Positions 1 through 7,932 are shown, counted from the stretch's first letter. The stretch is DNA of 17,941 bases from Anaerolineales bacterium UBA6663 (GCA_002455335.1 DKKP01000112.1:1592-19532); one strand, 5' to 3'. Notes: a model not told the origin generated them from the sequence alone. Made by a program: numbers and translations.

Positions 1-118
1 CCACTGACCGCTTCTGCAGCGTTATCGGCGGCTTGTTGCCAATGGCTTTGTGAGCGGCAGGGAAGAAGCATCGGAAGCCGCTGGCGTAGATTTCCAAAAT
101 GAACACTGCCCCCCTCAT
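1..118 (-). CDS. Possible start of an unidentified gene downstream of the brxC/res chimera (partial)
   Basis: An ATG at 118-116 lies one base past the TAG stop (122-120) of the upstream gene and opens a minus-strand frame that stays open for 39 codons to the window edge. Such tight spacing is typical of a translationally coupled operon gene, but there is no clear separate ribosome binding site. The peptide begins MRGAVFILEIYASGFRCFF and I do not recognise it. It could equally be chance open frame in GC-rich DNA. If real, it would be the fourth gene of the BREX-like operon. Confidence 0.22.
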   Translation of the reverse strand, partial: MRGAVFILEIYASGFRCFFPAAHKAIGNKPPITLQKRSV

Positions 119-119
119 C

Positions 120-3100
120 CTATGCGGCAGTCCGGCCCACAATGTCCATGAGCTTCTCGTAACTCGTCACCACGTCATATTTGACCCGATCCTCGGACAC
201 GCGTCGCCCGATTTCGTCGAAGAACTTCCGGGCGCACGCAATCTTGGTGTTCTCGATCTCGCGGAGCTTCATCGAGGACATGGTGCCCTTGGTCTCGGCG
301 ACGAAGTAGATGTGCTTGACGCTTCCTTCCTTGAAAGAGATCGCCCAATCGGGGTTGTAGTCGCCCACCGGCGTCGGGATCAGGAAGCCGCGTGGCAGCT
401 TGGCGTAGACCACCACCTCGCTCGCAGTATCCAGCTCGTCGGCAAACTTGCGTTCGATCTCGGAGTCAGTGACCACGTAATCGTACACGTGCCGCTTGAG
501 CTTGGCGGAGGCCTTGGAAAAGTCCTGACCAGTCTGGTTCGCGGTGAAGATATCGACGTCGTAGCGCTCGGCCAGCCCGTCATAAGCCAACCGCTCGATC
601 ACCATTGTGGCCTTCTGCTCAGCGATGATCCGCGATGCTTCGGCGATGAAGTGCTCGGGGTTCTCCTTGAATTGCCCGAACACGCTTGCCTGGATGCCGG
701 TCAGGATCTCGGCCGCGGTCTTACGTGTGAGTTCCGTGTTCTCGGCGATCTTCCCGAGGAGGTCGTACTTCACGAGAGAATGGACTGATCCGCCGCGCTC
801 GGTTGTTGAGCCTGTCAGGGCAAAACCATCACCTGCCTTGAGCTGCTCATCGGTCAGCCCATCGCCTTGGATTCCGGTCTGGACCGTGTACTGGAGTGGC
901 GTCACGCGAAGCTGACTATTGAGGGCGCTGACGCATTTGCGGACCAATTCCTCGGAGTCGAACTCGACCCGATAAACGGCCTTCTGGTTGATGCGCCGCC
1001 AGAGCTCCTGGAACTCCTTCTTCTCAAAATTCTCATTGAGCGGATTGAGCTTCGGCTTGCGGCCGTCCTCGACCTTCGGGAGCTGCGCGTCGCTGAAAAC
1101 GCTGTCGATGAGCTGGAAGATCTGATCGGCATGCGCCTTCAGCTCCTCGGGCAAGGCCGCCAGAGTTCCGGCCTCCTTCGCCTGATGATAGGCGCTGGTG
1201 ATCTGGTCCGCGTCGTCAGAATAGTCGTTCTTCACGAGGTAGCGGTAGATTTGCTTCGCTATGGCCGGCGTGATCTCCACCGGCCCCGCATCCGTCGTGA
1301 TGGTCTTCCCGGTGAAATAAGCCTCCGTCGCCTTGCGTGGGCGCGACGTCAGCGTGTCGGCGATCTCCTTCTGGAGGCCGGCCACGAAGTTCTTGTAGCT
1401 CTCGCTGGCGACGACGGTGAGGACGTTGATGTCATGGACGACCGCGGGGTTGTCCATCCGGTCGCCGTTCTGGTCGACCGACAGGCGGAGCCCACGGCCC
1501 ACTTCCTGGCGCCGCGAAACGGTGTTGTCGCTGTGCTTGAGCATGCACATGACAAAGACGTTGGGATTGTCCCACCCTTCGCGGAGTGCGGAATGCGAGA
1601 AGATGAACCGCGTGGGTTCTGCGAAGGACAGCAGCCGTTCCTTGTCCTTCAGAATCAGGTCATAGGCGTCCACGTCGTCTGAATCGACCGACCGCGCGCC
1701 GACGGCAGGGTCCTTCAGCCGGTTGGTCTTCTTGTCGATCGAGAAATAGCCGTTGTGCGTCTTGGCCGCGTCGATGCTGGCCAGGTGCTTGCGGTAGTCG
1801 TCGTTATCGATCGCCAGCTCAGCCAGATATTCCGCTTTGAGAAGCTCGTACTCCTCCTCGAAAACGCGGGCATATTCGCCCTTCTCGTCGGCCTGCGTGT
1901 AGTCGCGGTACTTCACGACCTCGTCGATGAAGAACAGCGACAGGACCTTGACCCCTTGCGCGAAGAGCTGCTTTTCCTTGTCGAGATGCGCCTTGATCGT
2001 CTCGCGGATCTGGATGCGCCGGATGTCGCGCTCGGACACGTCGCCGGTCGCCTCCCCGGCCCGCAGCACCACGCCGTTGGTGAACTCGACCGTGTCGTTG
2101 CGCGCGTCGATCTGGGAGATCGTGAAACCGTCGCGGTATTGATCCAACTCGCCGGACTCGGCGAACAGATCGTCACGGAACTCCAGCCGCTTGAGCTGGC
2201 GCTTGATCTCGCCCTCGTACTTGGAGAGCAACTGAGCCAACTGCGGCCTGTTCGCCTGGCTCTTCTGGAGGACGACCGTGCGCACCACCTTGTCCACGTC
2301 GTTGTCACGTAGATGGACCTTGATCGAGAAACGTCCCATCAGGCGTTGCAGATTCGGGGTCGCGTTGAGGGCGCTCTGGCCGGTGGCCACGATCATGACC
2401 CGACCATCCATGTTCTTACTGAGCGCCTCCGTCACCTCCTGAACGTCCAGGGCGTCTTCGGTGCTCTGGCCGACGAACTGCTGAACTTCGTCGAGCACCA
2501 GGAGCGTGCACGGCAACTCGTCGCCCACGCAGATGGCGTCGCGAATCGCCGAGCACATCTGGTCGATCGACACTTCTGGTACGTTCGGATACTGAGCCTT
2601 AAGAAGCGCGCCGACCTGAGCCGGGTCCTTGAGGTGATCTGAGACCTCGGCGTAAGCCTTTGCGACAGCCGACGACGTGTAAAGCCGCCCGACTTCCTTG
2701 TCGAAGTCCTTGCCCTGCTTTTCCAAAGCGGCGCGGAACGCCTGAATCTTGCCGTCGCGCCCCAGGTCCATCAGGAACTTGGCATAGGGGTATTGCTCAG
2801 GCAGCCCAACCGATTTGAAGAACAGGCTCATGACGCGCAGGCGCACGTGGCCGGCGCCGGCCTTGAGCGTGCCGCCCGCCATGTGCAGGCCACCGTGGCG
2901 ACGGCCCAGCGTCGTGACCTCCGTTAGGAGTTCTTTGACATCATGCGGCAGCGTCGTGAGGGCGCGTGGCGTCGAGCCATCTTGAAGGGGCTTGTCGACC
3001 CAAAGGTAGCGCAGCACCTTGGCCAGGTGCGACTTGCCGCTCCCGTAGAAACCGCTGATCCACGCCGCGCGCTGCTCGGGCTTGCCGAAGTTGTCGATGT

Positions 3101-3266
3101 AACCCTGAAGGATGCGGCTCATGCCAGCCGCGTATTCGCCTTCACACACGAACGATTCGAGTTCATATCGGAGCGTTCTCAAATCCTCTGAGTTGTTGCT
3201 CGAGACGCCGTCGTTGATCAGGTTCCAGCTCAGCGGGTCTTTGTGGAATACTTCCCTGGTCTTCAT
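120..3266 (-). CDS. Chimeric protein: N-terminal BrxC P-loop region fused in frame to C-terminal type III restriction endonuclease (Res)
   Basis: This 1,048-residue protein joins two unrelated families. Residues 1-~355 match the N-terminus of the BREX ATPase BrxC: the REVFHKDP start, a Walker A in GFYGSGKSH (72-80), a Walker B in [10 protein letters not shown] (255-264), and a sensor-like segment with [20 protein letters not shown] near 309-328. From ~357 the sequence is a type III restriction Res subunit: [20 protein letters not shown] (408-427), helicase motif V around [12 protein letters not shown] (560-571), motif VI in [12 protein letters not shown] (584-595), and a C-terminal PD-(D/E)XK nuclease with NPDWA (971-975) and AETKG (990-994). 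Missing are the last ~800 residues normal for BrxC (about 1,200 in total) and the Res N-terminal lobe with its own Walker A and DEAD-type box. The start has a GGAGG 10 bases upstream and lies 21 bases after brxB. The likely cause is an in-frame deletion; a misassembly is the main alternative. Family calls are secure; function of the hybrid is unknown. Confidence 0.9.
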   Translation of the reverse strand: MKTREVFHKDPLSWNLINDGVSSNNSEDLRTLRYELESFVCEGEYAAGMSRILQGYIDNFGKPEQRAAWISGFYGSGKSHLAKVLRYLWVDKPLQDGSTPRALTTLPHDVKELLTEVTTLGRRHGGLHMAGGTLKAGAGHVRLRVMSLFFKSVGLPEQYPYAKFLMDLGRDGKIQAFRAALEKQGKDFDKEVGRLYTSSAVAKAYAEVSDHLKDPAQVGALLKAQYPNVPEVSIDQMCSAIRDAICVGDELPCTLLVLDEVQQFVGQSTEDALDVQEVTEALSKNMDGRVMIVATGQSALNATPNLQRLMGRFSIKVHLRDNDVDKVVRTVVLQKSQANRPQLAQLLSKYEGEIKRQLKRLEFRDDLFAESGELDQYRDGFTISQIDARNDTVEFTNGVVLRAGEATGDVSERDIRRIQIRETIKAHLDKEKQLFAQGVKVLSLFFIDEVVKYRDYTQADEKGEYARVFEEEYELLKAEYLAELAIDNDDYRKHLASIDAAKTHNGYFSIDKKTNRLKDPAVGARSVDSDDVDAYDLILKDKERLLSFAEPTRFIFSHSALREGWDNPNVFVMCMLKHSDNTVSRRQEVGRGLRLSVDQNGDRMDNPAVVHDINVLTVVASESYKNFVAGLQKEIADTLTSRPRKATEAYFTGKTITTDAGPVEITPAIAKQIYRYLVKNDYSDDADQITSAYHQAKEAGTLAALPEELKAHADQIFQLIDSVFSDAQLPKVEDGRKPKLNPLNENFEKKEFQELWRRINQKAVYRVEFDSEELVRKCVSALNSQLRVTPLQYTVQTGIQGDGLTDEQLKAGDGFALTGSTTERGGSVHSLVKYDLLGKIAENTELTRKTAAEILTGIQASVFGQFKENPEHFIAEASRIIAEQKATMVIERLAYDGLAERYDVDIFTANQTGQDFSKASAKLKRHVYDYVVTDSEIERKFADELDTASEVVVYAKLPRGFLIPTPVGDYNPDWAISFKEGSVKHIYFVAETKGTMSSMKLREIENTKIACARKFFDEIGRRVSEDRVKYDVVTSYEKLMDIVGRTAA

Positions 3267-3287
3267 TTGTAGCGGACCTCCGTTAGC

Positions 3288-3842
3288 TTACTTCGCCGAC
3301 AGGATCGGGACTGCCAAATAATCCCAACCCACACGCGCATTCAAGAAACGATACGTATTGCCTTCCCGCTCTCCCGGGAAGAACACAAGCAAGAAACCGC
3401 GCATATCGTCCTCGAGTTGTTCAAGGACATCGGAGACATGCAACAGATCGAAAAGCTCCATGAGACCCGTCACGGCAAAAACAGTCTCGTGGGGCCGAGC
3501 GGCCGCTGCGAAGCCCTTTCGGATACGATCAACGATCAGGTCACGCCATTCATTCTCGGCGTAGAGCTCGATCGCGTCAGGATCCCGCATCCAGGCCTCG
3601 CGCTCCTCCGGGTCAACGCCGTCGATCCACTGGGAGAGGCAACCCTGCAAGTCGATCGGGTGCCATTCGAGCCCCGCGTCGCGGGTCGCGTGCTCGAAGT
3701 CGTACAGCCGCAGCAGCAAACGGCGCTCTTCGGACGCTGGATAGACGGCAAACCAGGTCCGTTGGATCGCCGGCAGGCTTGCGCGCTGTGGGAGCTTCAA
3801 GTGATTTCGGTAGTTCTCGAGCAGTTGATCAACTCGATTCAT
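3288..3842 (-). CDS. brxB: BrxB (DUF1788), BREX phage-defence protein
   Basis: This 184-residue protein has the length and conserved features I associate with BrxB/DUF1788: an N-terminal AVYPASEERRLLLRLYDFE stretch (about residues 33-51), and a C-terminal LLVFFPGEREGNTYRFLNAR segment followed by GWDYLAVPI. BrxB is a core component of type 1 and type 5 BREX systems. Its biochemical role is not settled; it is thought to act with BrxC, PglX and PglZ in host methylation and phage exclusion. The start overlaps the end of the brxA-like gene by 14 bases, and brxC follows 21 bases after the TAA, so the three are surely one transcription unit. No truncation or frameshift is seen, which contrasts with the rearranged gene downstream. 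Confidence 0.88.
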   Translation of the reverse strand: MNRVDQLLENYRNHLKLPQRASLPAIQRTWFAVYPASEERRLLLRLYDFEHATRDAGLEWHPIDLQGCLSQWIDGVDPEEREAWMRDPDAIELYAENEWRDLIVDRIRKGFAAAARPHETVFAVTGLMELFDLLHVSDVLEQLEDDMRGFLLVFFPGEREGNTYRFLNARVGWDYLAVPILSAK

Positions 3843-4644
3843 GGAGAAGTCCCTGTTCCGTTCGAGTCAGAAGCCCAGAGAAATCGAACTCAACGACTTC
3901 GGCGGCCTGGCGGAGGCTCAAGAGCCCCTTGGCGGCTGCGAGGTTCAGCGCAGACTGCAACTGAGCGCGCGACGCCGAGACGAGCTCGCCAAAGACCGAG
4001 TTGAGCAACGTGACGCCCCGGAGCCCGGCCAGGTAACCGACGAACATCGCGTAGGCTGCGGAGGTTGCCGTGGGTTCTGGAAGCGTGCGGACTTTCTTAA
4101 CTCGTCCCGAGAGATGCCCGCTCACCGTCCACGTCGTGTTCAAGTTCTGGGCCAGCGACTTGAGCGACTTCGCTGTGAACCGCCCGGGGAAACCATTATT
4201 CAGGTGCTCCTCCATCGCGATCCGTGAGAGCATCTGGCCGGCCGGCATCGAGCGAATGAGGTCGAAGCTCTGCCTGAGTTGGGGGTCGCGGGCGAAGGCG
4301 CTCAACAAGCACAGTTGCGGCAATGCGCCTGCCTCGTCATGGGCAAAGCCCCAAAAGACCCTGAACAGTGGCTTGGTTCGATCGAGCCCATAGAGGAGTT
4401 TCAAGTTTTTCAGGCTCTTCGCGCGTCCGCTGGACGTGCGTTTGCCGAGGACGTTCTCCTCAAGAATGGCCTGGCTGATGTCCTCCATAGCAGCCGAAGC
4501 CGGCATGGCACGCACGACCATGGCGATCTCGTCATACATCATCGACCGAGCGACATGACCGCCGGCGGTTGCAGGATCGGCCGCGAACCCAAGCGCGAGT
4601 CTGTGTGCCTTTGGAAGATCGGCGAAGTTGGGGCCCGATGTCAT
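3829..4644 (-). CDS. BrxA-like BREX accessory protein
   Basis: This is the first gene of the BREX-like operon. The start chosen is the ATG at 4644 (MTSGPNFADLPKAHRLALGF), giving 271 residues, because a GAGG lies eight bases upstream and similarity-like, well-composed protein begins there; the open frame extends to 5136 but that extension is Arg/Ser/Pro-rich and looks non-coding. A short motif AILEENVLGKRTSSGR resembles the IVEENVL-K-T pattern of BrxA (DUF1819), and it is followed by a mostly helical region with repeated LLSAFARDPQLR-like segments and a C-terminal LNLAAAKGLLSLRQAAEVVE helix. Position immediately before brxB, with a 14-base overlap, fits brxA. BrxA is reported to be a DNA-binding protein in type 1 BREX. 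The assignment is family-level inference; the protein is longer than typical BrxA (about 200 residues). Confidence 0.7.
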   Translation of the reverse strand: MTSGPNFADLPKAHRLALGFAADPATAGGHVARSMMYDEIAMVVRAMPASAAMEDISQAILEENVLGKRTSSGRAKSLKNLKLLYGLDRTKPLFRVFWGFAHDEAGALPQLCLLSAFARDPQLRQSFDLIRSMPAGQMLSRIAMEEHLNNGFPGRFTAKSLKSLAQNLNTTWTVSGHLSGRVKKVRTLPEPTATSAAYAMFVGYLAGLRGVTLLNSVFGELVSASRAQLQSALNLAAAKGLLSLRQAAEVVEFDFSGLLTRTEQGLLHESS

Positions 4645-5150
4645 TGGTATGGCCTCGATCACAACCGGAGGCCAAAGCGACGACCCAGGTGTTGGCCGTG
4701 CCTGACGAAAAACCCACGAGTTCGCGAGACCCGCCGGTCGTGGTCCTCGTTGGACCGGCGACGCAACCCGCAACGTGGTCAGCGGATGCCGAGACCCGCC
4801 AGTTGTCCGGTTATGTATAGCTGTGTTGTCAAGTTTTTCCGCGACCCTGCCCAGCGAGCGTCGCATATTAGTTTGAACGCGCGGGCGATGATCAAGCAGG
4901 GCGACAGCAGACCGATTATACGCATTGCGTCGGGCTCGGCAACGCGGCTCAAGAACCGGGACGATTGCATTGCATAGATGTGGCGCTCGCGCAGCATATT
5001 CGCGATGTGTTGACCAATATACTGGCATCATCCAACTATAAATTGAGGTCGCAGACGCAATGCCCTGTAAATCGAACCTGGTGACCTTTTCTTGAGATGT
5101 CTTAGCAAAATTTAGAATAGGATCGATTTTATTCAAACTTTACTGAATTG

Positions 5151-5169
5151 CGCGTAAAAACCGCGTAAA
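5151..5169. repeat. Short direct repeat CGCGTAAA, 11-bp period
   Basis: CGCGTAAA occurs at 5151-5158 and again at 5162-5169, one helical turn apart and about 30-45 bases upstream of the candidate promoter for the DUF488 pair. Same-face repeats of this kind can be activator sites, but no regulator gene is adjacent and no experiment supports it. Confidence 0.3.
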
Positions 5170-5195
5170 GGATCGCGGGCTGGTCGCCGGTCACG

Positions 5196-5223
5196 TTGCG
5201 GCTGGGGTGCGCAAGCGTACAAT
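5196..5223 (+). promoter_or_regulatory. Candidate sigma70-type promoter for the DUF488 pair
   Basis: TTGCGG (5196-5201) and TACAAT (5218-5223) are separated by 16 bases. The -10 matches five of six consensus positions and the -35 only three. It sits about 60 bases upstream of the GTG start at 5284, in the right orientation. It is a weak match. Confidence 0.3.
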
Positions 5224-5283
5224 CGTAAGCCTCCACTGTGACAGCTCAGGCTGTGCCAAACACACCAAACGGAGAGTGAATAA

Positions 5284-6111
5284 GTGGCAATCGAACTCAC
5301 GATGTTTTCCTTCGGCTACTGGGGCTGGGGAACTGCGACGTCACAGTTGGTCAAAGCCGTCGATGCCGTCGAGGCATCGCGCGGTTTCGCCCCGCCTTTG
5401 TTCATCGATGCTCGAATTCGGCGGAGTGTACGTGCTCCGGGCTTCAACAACGACGCCTTTGCTCGGATGGTAGGCCAAGACCGATGTGTCTAGCTGCCGG
5501 ACCTGGGCAATGAAGCCATCTTGCGCGACACCGGCGAGCGGATCACGATCCGAAATCCCGCTGCCGCCAAAGACCTTCTCGCTCGAACGCAGACCGCGGC
5601 AAAGGCGAAGCAGCGGATCATCTTTTTCTGTTCGTGTTTGCACCCGTTTCAAGAAGATAGCCCGACGTCCTGCCACAGAACGACCGTCGGCGGATTGTTG
5701 CTCAAGGCGGCTCGGAAGCAGGGCACGCCGTTGACGGTGGTGGAATGGCCCGGTGGTGACCCCGAGCAGCACGACCGGAAGGTGGCACTCGAGATCTGGC
5801 GGCGTCTCGTCGCCCGGATCGGCAACGAAGACGGCCTCAAGAACATCCCGATCGGTCGTCAACTTCCTGAAACCAAATGGCTCGGACTACCGCACGCATC
5901 AATCGTGGACATCCATTTCGGGCCTGAGCGCCTTGCGGTCCTTTCTGGCCCCGCGACCTATGCCGGCGACCACTGGCAATTGCCTGTGCTAGACGTTTTC
6001 GATCGAAGCACTGCAACGGACAAGCAAATCCTCGCGCGCTCCGTCGCAAAGCGTCGCGAGTTTGGCTGGGAAGCTCGCGCCATAGCGAAGTCGTCAAGGA
6101 GAGAAATATGA
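5284..6111 (+). pseudogene. DUF488-family protein interrupted by an in-frame TAG at an expected Trp codon
   Basis: The gene starts at GTG 5284 with GGAGA eight bases upstream and reads MAIELTMFSFGYWGWGTATS onward. At codon 70 (5491-5493) a TAG interrupts the frame, then the same frame continues LPDLGNEAILRDTGERITIR to a TGA at 6109-6111, 275 codons in all. DUF488 proteins have an (R-Y-V-x-LP-LG) segment exactly here; in the subfamily I recall, the residue at the stop is Trp, so a single G-to-A change (TGG to TAG) explains it. The conserved DUF488 cysteine/histidine cluster is present downstream: FFCSC (114-118) and SCHRTT (129-134). A further ~90 residues follow that are not part of the core domain. 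DUF488 function is not established. The TGA overlaps the ATG of the next gene (ATGA). Either a nonsense pseudogene, readthrough, or a base-call error. Confidence 0.78.
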
Positions 6112-6488
6112 CTCGATCCATTACCGTCTGCAAGTTTCGAAATTCGATCGCTACTTTGCCTGCGGACCGACCGCAAGTCCGACCTGGTATATGGTACAAG
6201 ACGCAAAAAGAACACTGGCTGGGTTGGCTCGCCGAATATCACACACCAGGTGCATACAATCGCAAGTCCGCCACGAAACGTGATGCGAGATTCGCCTACA
6301 ACCACGTTGTCAATCACCACATGCTCTTGTGGTTGATCAGCGCCTGCGGTGTAGACCGAAAACTCGCAAAAGCAGCTCAGCAGGCTACCGAGGGCGTGCC
6401 CACCATGATGCAGAAGTCTGGGGCCGTCCGCCGGTTGGTTCCGTGGCATACCATTGAGCAGCGCCTCTGGCCAGCGGAGAGCGAGTGA
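6108..6488 (+). CDS. Small conserved protein coupled to the DUF488 gene
   Basis: This 126-residue protein begins at an ATG that overlaps the DUF488 stop as ATGA, with AAGGAGAG just upstream, so it is translationally coupled. It is soluble, basic and rich in aromatic residues, with blocks WYKTQKEHWLGWLAEYHTPG (about 29-48), RDARFAYNHVVN and, near the C-terminus, GAVRRLVPWHTIEQRLW. I recall similar hypothetical proteins encoded beside DUF488 genes but know no function for them. The frame is intact although its partner carries a stop, which suggests that the break upstream is recent or that this product works alone. No membrane segment, signal peptide or known catalytic motif is visible. It converges on the phospholipase D-like gene, 66 bases away, with no obvious terminator between them. 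Confidence 0.75.
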   Translation: MTRSITVCKFRNSIATLPADRPQVRPGIWYKTQKEHWLGWLAEYHTPGAYNRKSATKRDARFAYNHVVNHHMLLWLISACGVDRKLAKAAQQATEGVPTMMQKSGAVRRLVPWHTIEQRLWPAESE

Positions 6489-6554
6489 GCACCTCGCTTG
6501 AGAAACGTATCGGGCCTCATCATCGGCGAATGAAACAATTCTCTGCTGTGCTCG

Positions 6555-7298
6555 CTACGCTTTGTCGACCTGACGACTAGCCTTAACTCGCGATGTCGCT
6601 CCATCTGAGTTGAACAAACGACGGTTACTCTTGAAGCAGGCGTAGCACACCGGCTTGTTGAGGGTCGTGGCCTGAGCCGTGCCGCAGATGTGGCAGCGCG
6701 CCTCCTTGTGGTCCGGGTTCTCGTAGCGCTTCCACACGCGGTAGCAATCCGGGCAATACGGGGCTGCCGGGTTGAGGGCGATCGACTTGCCACAGCGAAT
6801 GCAGTGGCCGGCATTCGAGGCTTCAGGCTTGGCCGGGGCCTCAGTGACCTGTACTTTTTCGACCGTCACCCGGATCTCGTCGCTGATCCGGATCAGGCGT
6901 CGAGCTTCGTTGAGGATATCGCCGTACAGCTCCGGCTCCTCGGCCTTGGTGACGTAGACGCCCATCTCGTGGTTGTTGACCTGCGAGAACTCGTACAGGT
7001 TCATCGAGGTCAAGATGGCTTCGCCCTCGTTGAGATAGCACTTGGCGTGCAGGTTTTCGCAGAAGCTCGTCCGAACCGAGTGCAGCGTCCGTAGCCAGTT
7101 GATCTGCTCGGGCTGCAGCTCATTTTTGCCGTAGATCAGGCGGATATCGATCTTCAGCCGATCCTTGTCCTCGAGCGACTGGCGCAGTCGGTCGTTGAGC
7201 TTCAGGTACGGGCTGATGAGGATCAGCGTGTCCTGGGCCTGGTTGATCAGCTGCTGGAGGTGGTACGAAACGCCCGTGGTGTCGAGGAATTTGGCCAT
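6555..7298 (-). CDS. Phospholipase D-like (HKD) protein with C-terminal zinc-binding ribbons
   Basis: The start at ATG 7298 gives MAKFLDTTGVSYHLQQLINQ and 247 residues; an AGAGG lies four bases upstream. The longer frame from 7349 adds only a low-quality basic stretch. Residues 1-~140 form one PLD-type domain: a strand TLILISPYL, and the catalytic half-motif H84-A-K86 in LHAKCYLNEGEAILTSMNL. PLD enzymes need two HKD motifs per active site, so a single-motif protein probably acts as a dimer. The C-terminal third has four Cys pairs: CIRC (166-169), CPDC (182-185), CHIC (202-205) and CYAC (218-221), likely two zinc ribbons that bind nucleic acid. PLD-fold proteins with DNA-binding tails include nucleases (Nuc, BfiI) and the DISARM protein DrmC, so a DNA-damaging or defence role is plausible here beside a BREX-like locus, but is not shown. 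Confidence 0.85.
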   Translation of the reverse strand: MAKFLDTTGVSYHLQQLINQAQDTLILISPYLKLNDRLRQSLEDKDRLKIDIRLIYGKNELQPEQINWLRTLHSVRTSFCENLHAKCYLNEGEAILTSMNLYEFSQVNNHEMGVYVTKAEEPELYGDILNEARRLIRISDEIRVTVEKVQVTEAPAKPEASNAGHCIRCGKSIALNPAAPYCPDCYRVWKRYENPDHKEARCHICGTAQATTLNKPVCYACFKSNRRLFNSDGATSRVKASRQVDKA

Positions 7299-7366
7299 GG
7301 TGCCTCTATTGCGCCGCGAATCAGACGGCGCCCACCGCTTCTGATGCAAGAAGCCGGCCGACGCCT

Positions 7367-7473
7367 GTCGGAGGGGATTCTAACCTTCGACCTGACAGGT
7401 CCAGCACGATTCGCTGGTTTTCAAGGCCCTCGCCAAAACGCCTTTGGCGAATTCGGTCGGAGATTCTAACCTT
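7367..7473. repeat. 18-bp direct repeat flanking a hairpin, upstream of the PLD gene
   Basis: GTCGGAG followed by ATTCTAACCTT occurs at 7456-7473, and again at 7367-7387 with three extra G between the two blocks. Starts are 89 bases apart. Between them lies a perfect hairpin with 8-base arms TCGCCAAA (7430-7437) and TTTGGCGA (7443-7450) and a 5-base loop. There is no T-tract, so it is not a standard intrinsic terminator. It may be a remnant of a small non-autonomous element or a tandem duplication. Confidence 0.55.
7386..7426 (-). repeat. Copy A of a 41-bp dispersed repeat
   Basis: This copy matches 12202-12242 in the same orientation: block TTCGACCTGAC, then GGTC, a divergent 7-base core, ATTC, and block GTTTTCAAGG, with 31 of 41 positions identical and no gaps. 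It contains the near-perfect palindrome GACCTGACAGGTC (7389-7401, central A). It lies 88 bases upstream of the PLD start. Confidence 0.6.
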
Positions 7474-7500
7474 TGGGCGTTCGGGTGGCGCTGGCTGTCG

Positions 7501-7932
7501 CTAGTCGCTCTCGCATCCAACACCATCATGGTCGCCATCAAACCGATGTGGATCTTGTGCGAGGACCCTGAAGAAGCGATACGGGATCTGGGGGCAATCC
7601 AGGTCCGGTGCGCTGGTGGGATGCACCATGCGGGTGCGAGGGTCGCAATTGGTGACGGGCGCGCCTCTCGGCGTCACCGTGGTTGGCGGTATGGCTGTCG
7701 GCAACTCCAAAGCCACCGTCGACGCGGCACAGTCTTGCGTCAGGCACGTCAGGACCACGGATGAGCTCGCGACGGTTGATACCCGGCGCGTATTGCCCGA
7801 CTCCTGGATCGCCTTCCCGTCGACTGCGCGGGGGTGATCGAAGCCGCAAAGGAGCCGTGGCCATCCTTCTCGAAACGGCCCCGACGACCTTCGCGGCTTC
7901 GCGGTACCCGGCCGGCGGCCTTCAGCGTACAA
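7501..7932 (-). pseudogene. Decayed fragment with an Excalibur-like calcium-binding tail
   Basis: The frame ends ...DLDCPQIPYRFF, then DPHRFDGDHDGVGCESD and a TAG at 7503-7501. The D-G-D-x-D-G-x-G-C-E pattern is typical of Excalibur-type calcium-binding tails on secreted bacterial proteins. Upstream the protein loses character: no signal peptide, no credible start (the only early one is a TTG that overlaps the neighbouring gene's end), and the usual Pro-rich stretch between CDP and DLDC appears partly in another frame (SHPHG in the +1 frame). I read it as the 3' end of a broken secreted-protein gene, possibly a nuclease or lipoprotein. The visible part lies within about 7501-7700; the upstream limit is uncertain. 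It follows the secreted beta-helix gene on the same strand. Confidence 0.45.

Larger units (their letters stand above)
4645..5283. other. AT-richer divergent intergenic region between the BREX-like operon and the DUF488 pair
   Basis: About 640 bases separate the brxA-like start (minus) from the DUF488 start (plus). Composition falls towards AT between about 4810 and 5160, unlike the coding flanks. No convincing gene is seen on either strand; the short open frames (for instance minus 4997-4779) have no recognisable protein character. An 11-base direct repeat, CGAGACCCGCC, occurs at 4725-4735 and 4790-4800. The region should hold the divergent promoters of both operons and any control sites. 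Its AT-rich middle could also be a recombination scar. Confidence 0.5.

Noticed and set aside
867..2312. Plus-strand open frames antisense to the brxC/res chimera
   Set aside because: Leu/Val/Asp-rich mirror frames caused by high GC at third positions of the real gene.
4814..4832. TTGACA and TATACA on the minus strand upstream of the brxA-like gene
   Set aside because: The two boxes are only seven bases apart, impossible for a sigma70 promoter.
4779..4997. Transposase or other gene remnant in the AT-rich spacer
   Set aside because: The short minus-strand frame shows no motif of any transposase family and no terminal inverted repeats were found.
4645..5136. Extension of the brxA-like frame upstream to an ATG at 5136
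   Set aside because: The added 164 residues are Arg/Ser/Pro-rich, cross the AT-rich spacer and lack family character; the ATG at 4644 has a GAGG at good distance.
7430..7450. Intrinsic terminator at the 8-bp hairpin
   Set aside because: No T-tract follows on either strand.
7367..7473. CRISPR array
   Set aside because: Only two repeat units, unequal in length by 3 bp, with a single 68-bp interval; no cas genes.
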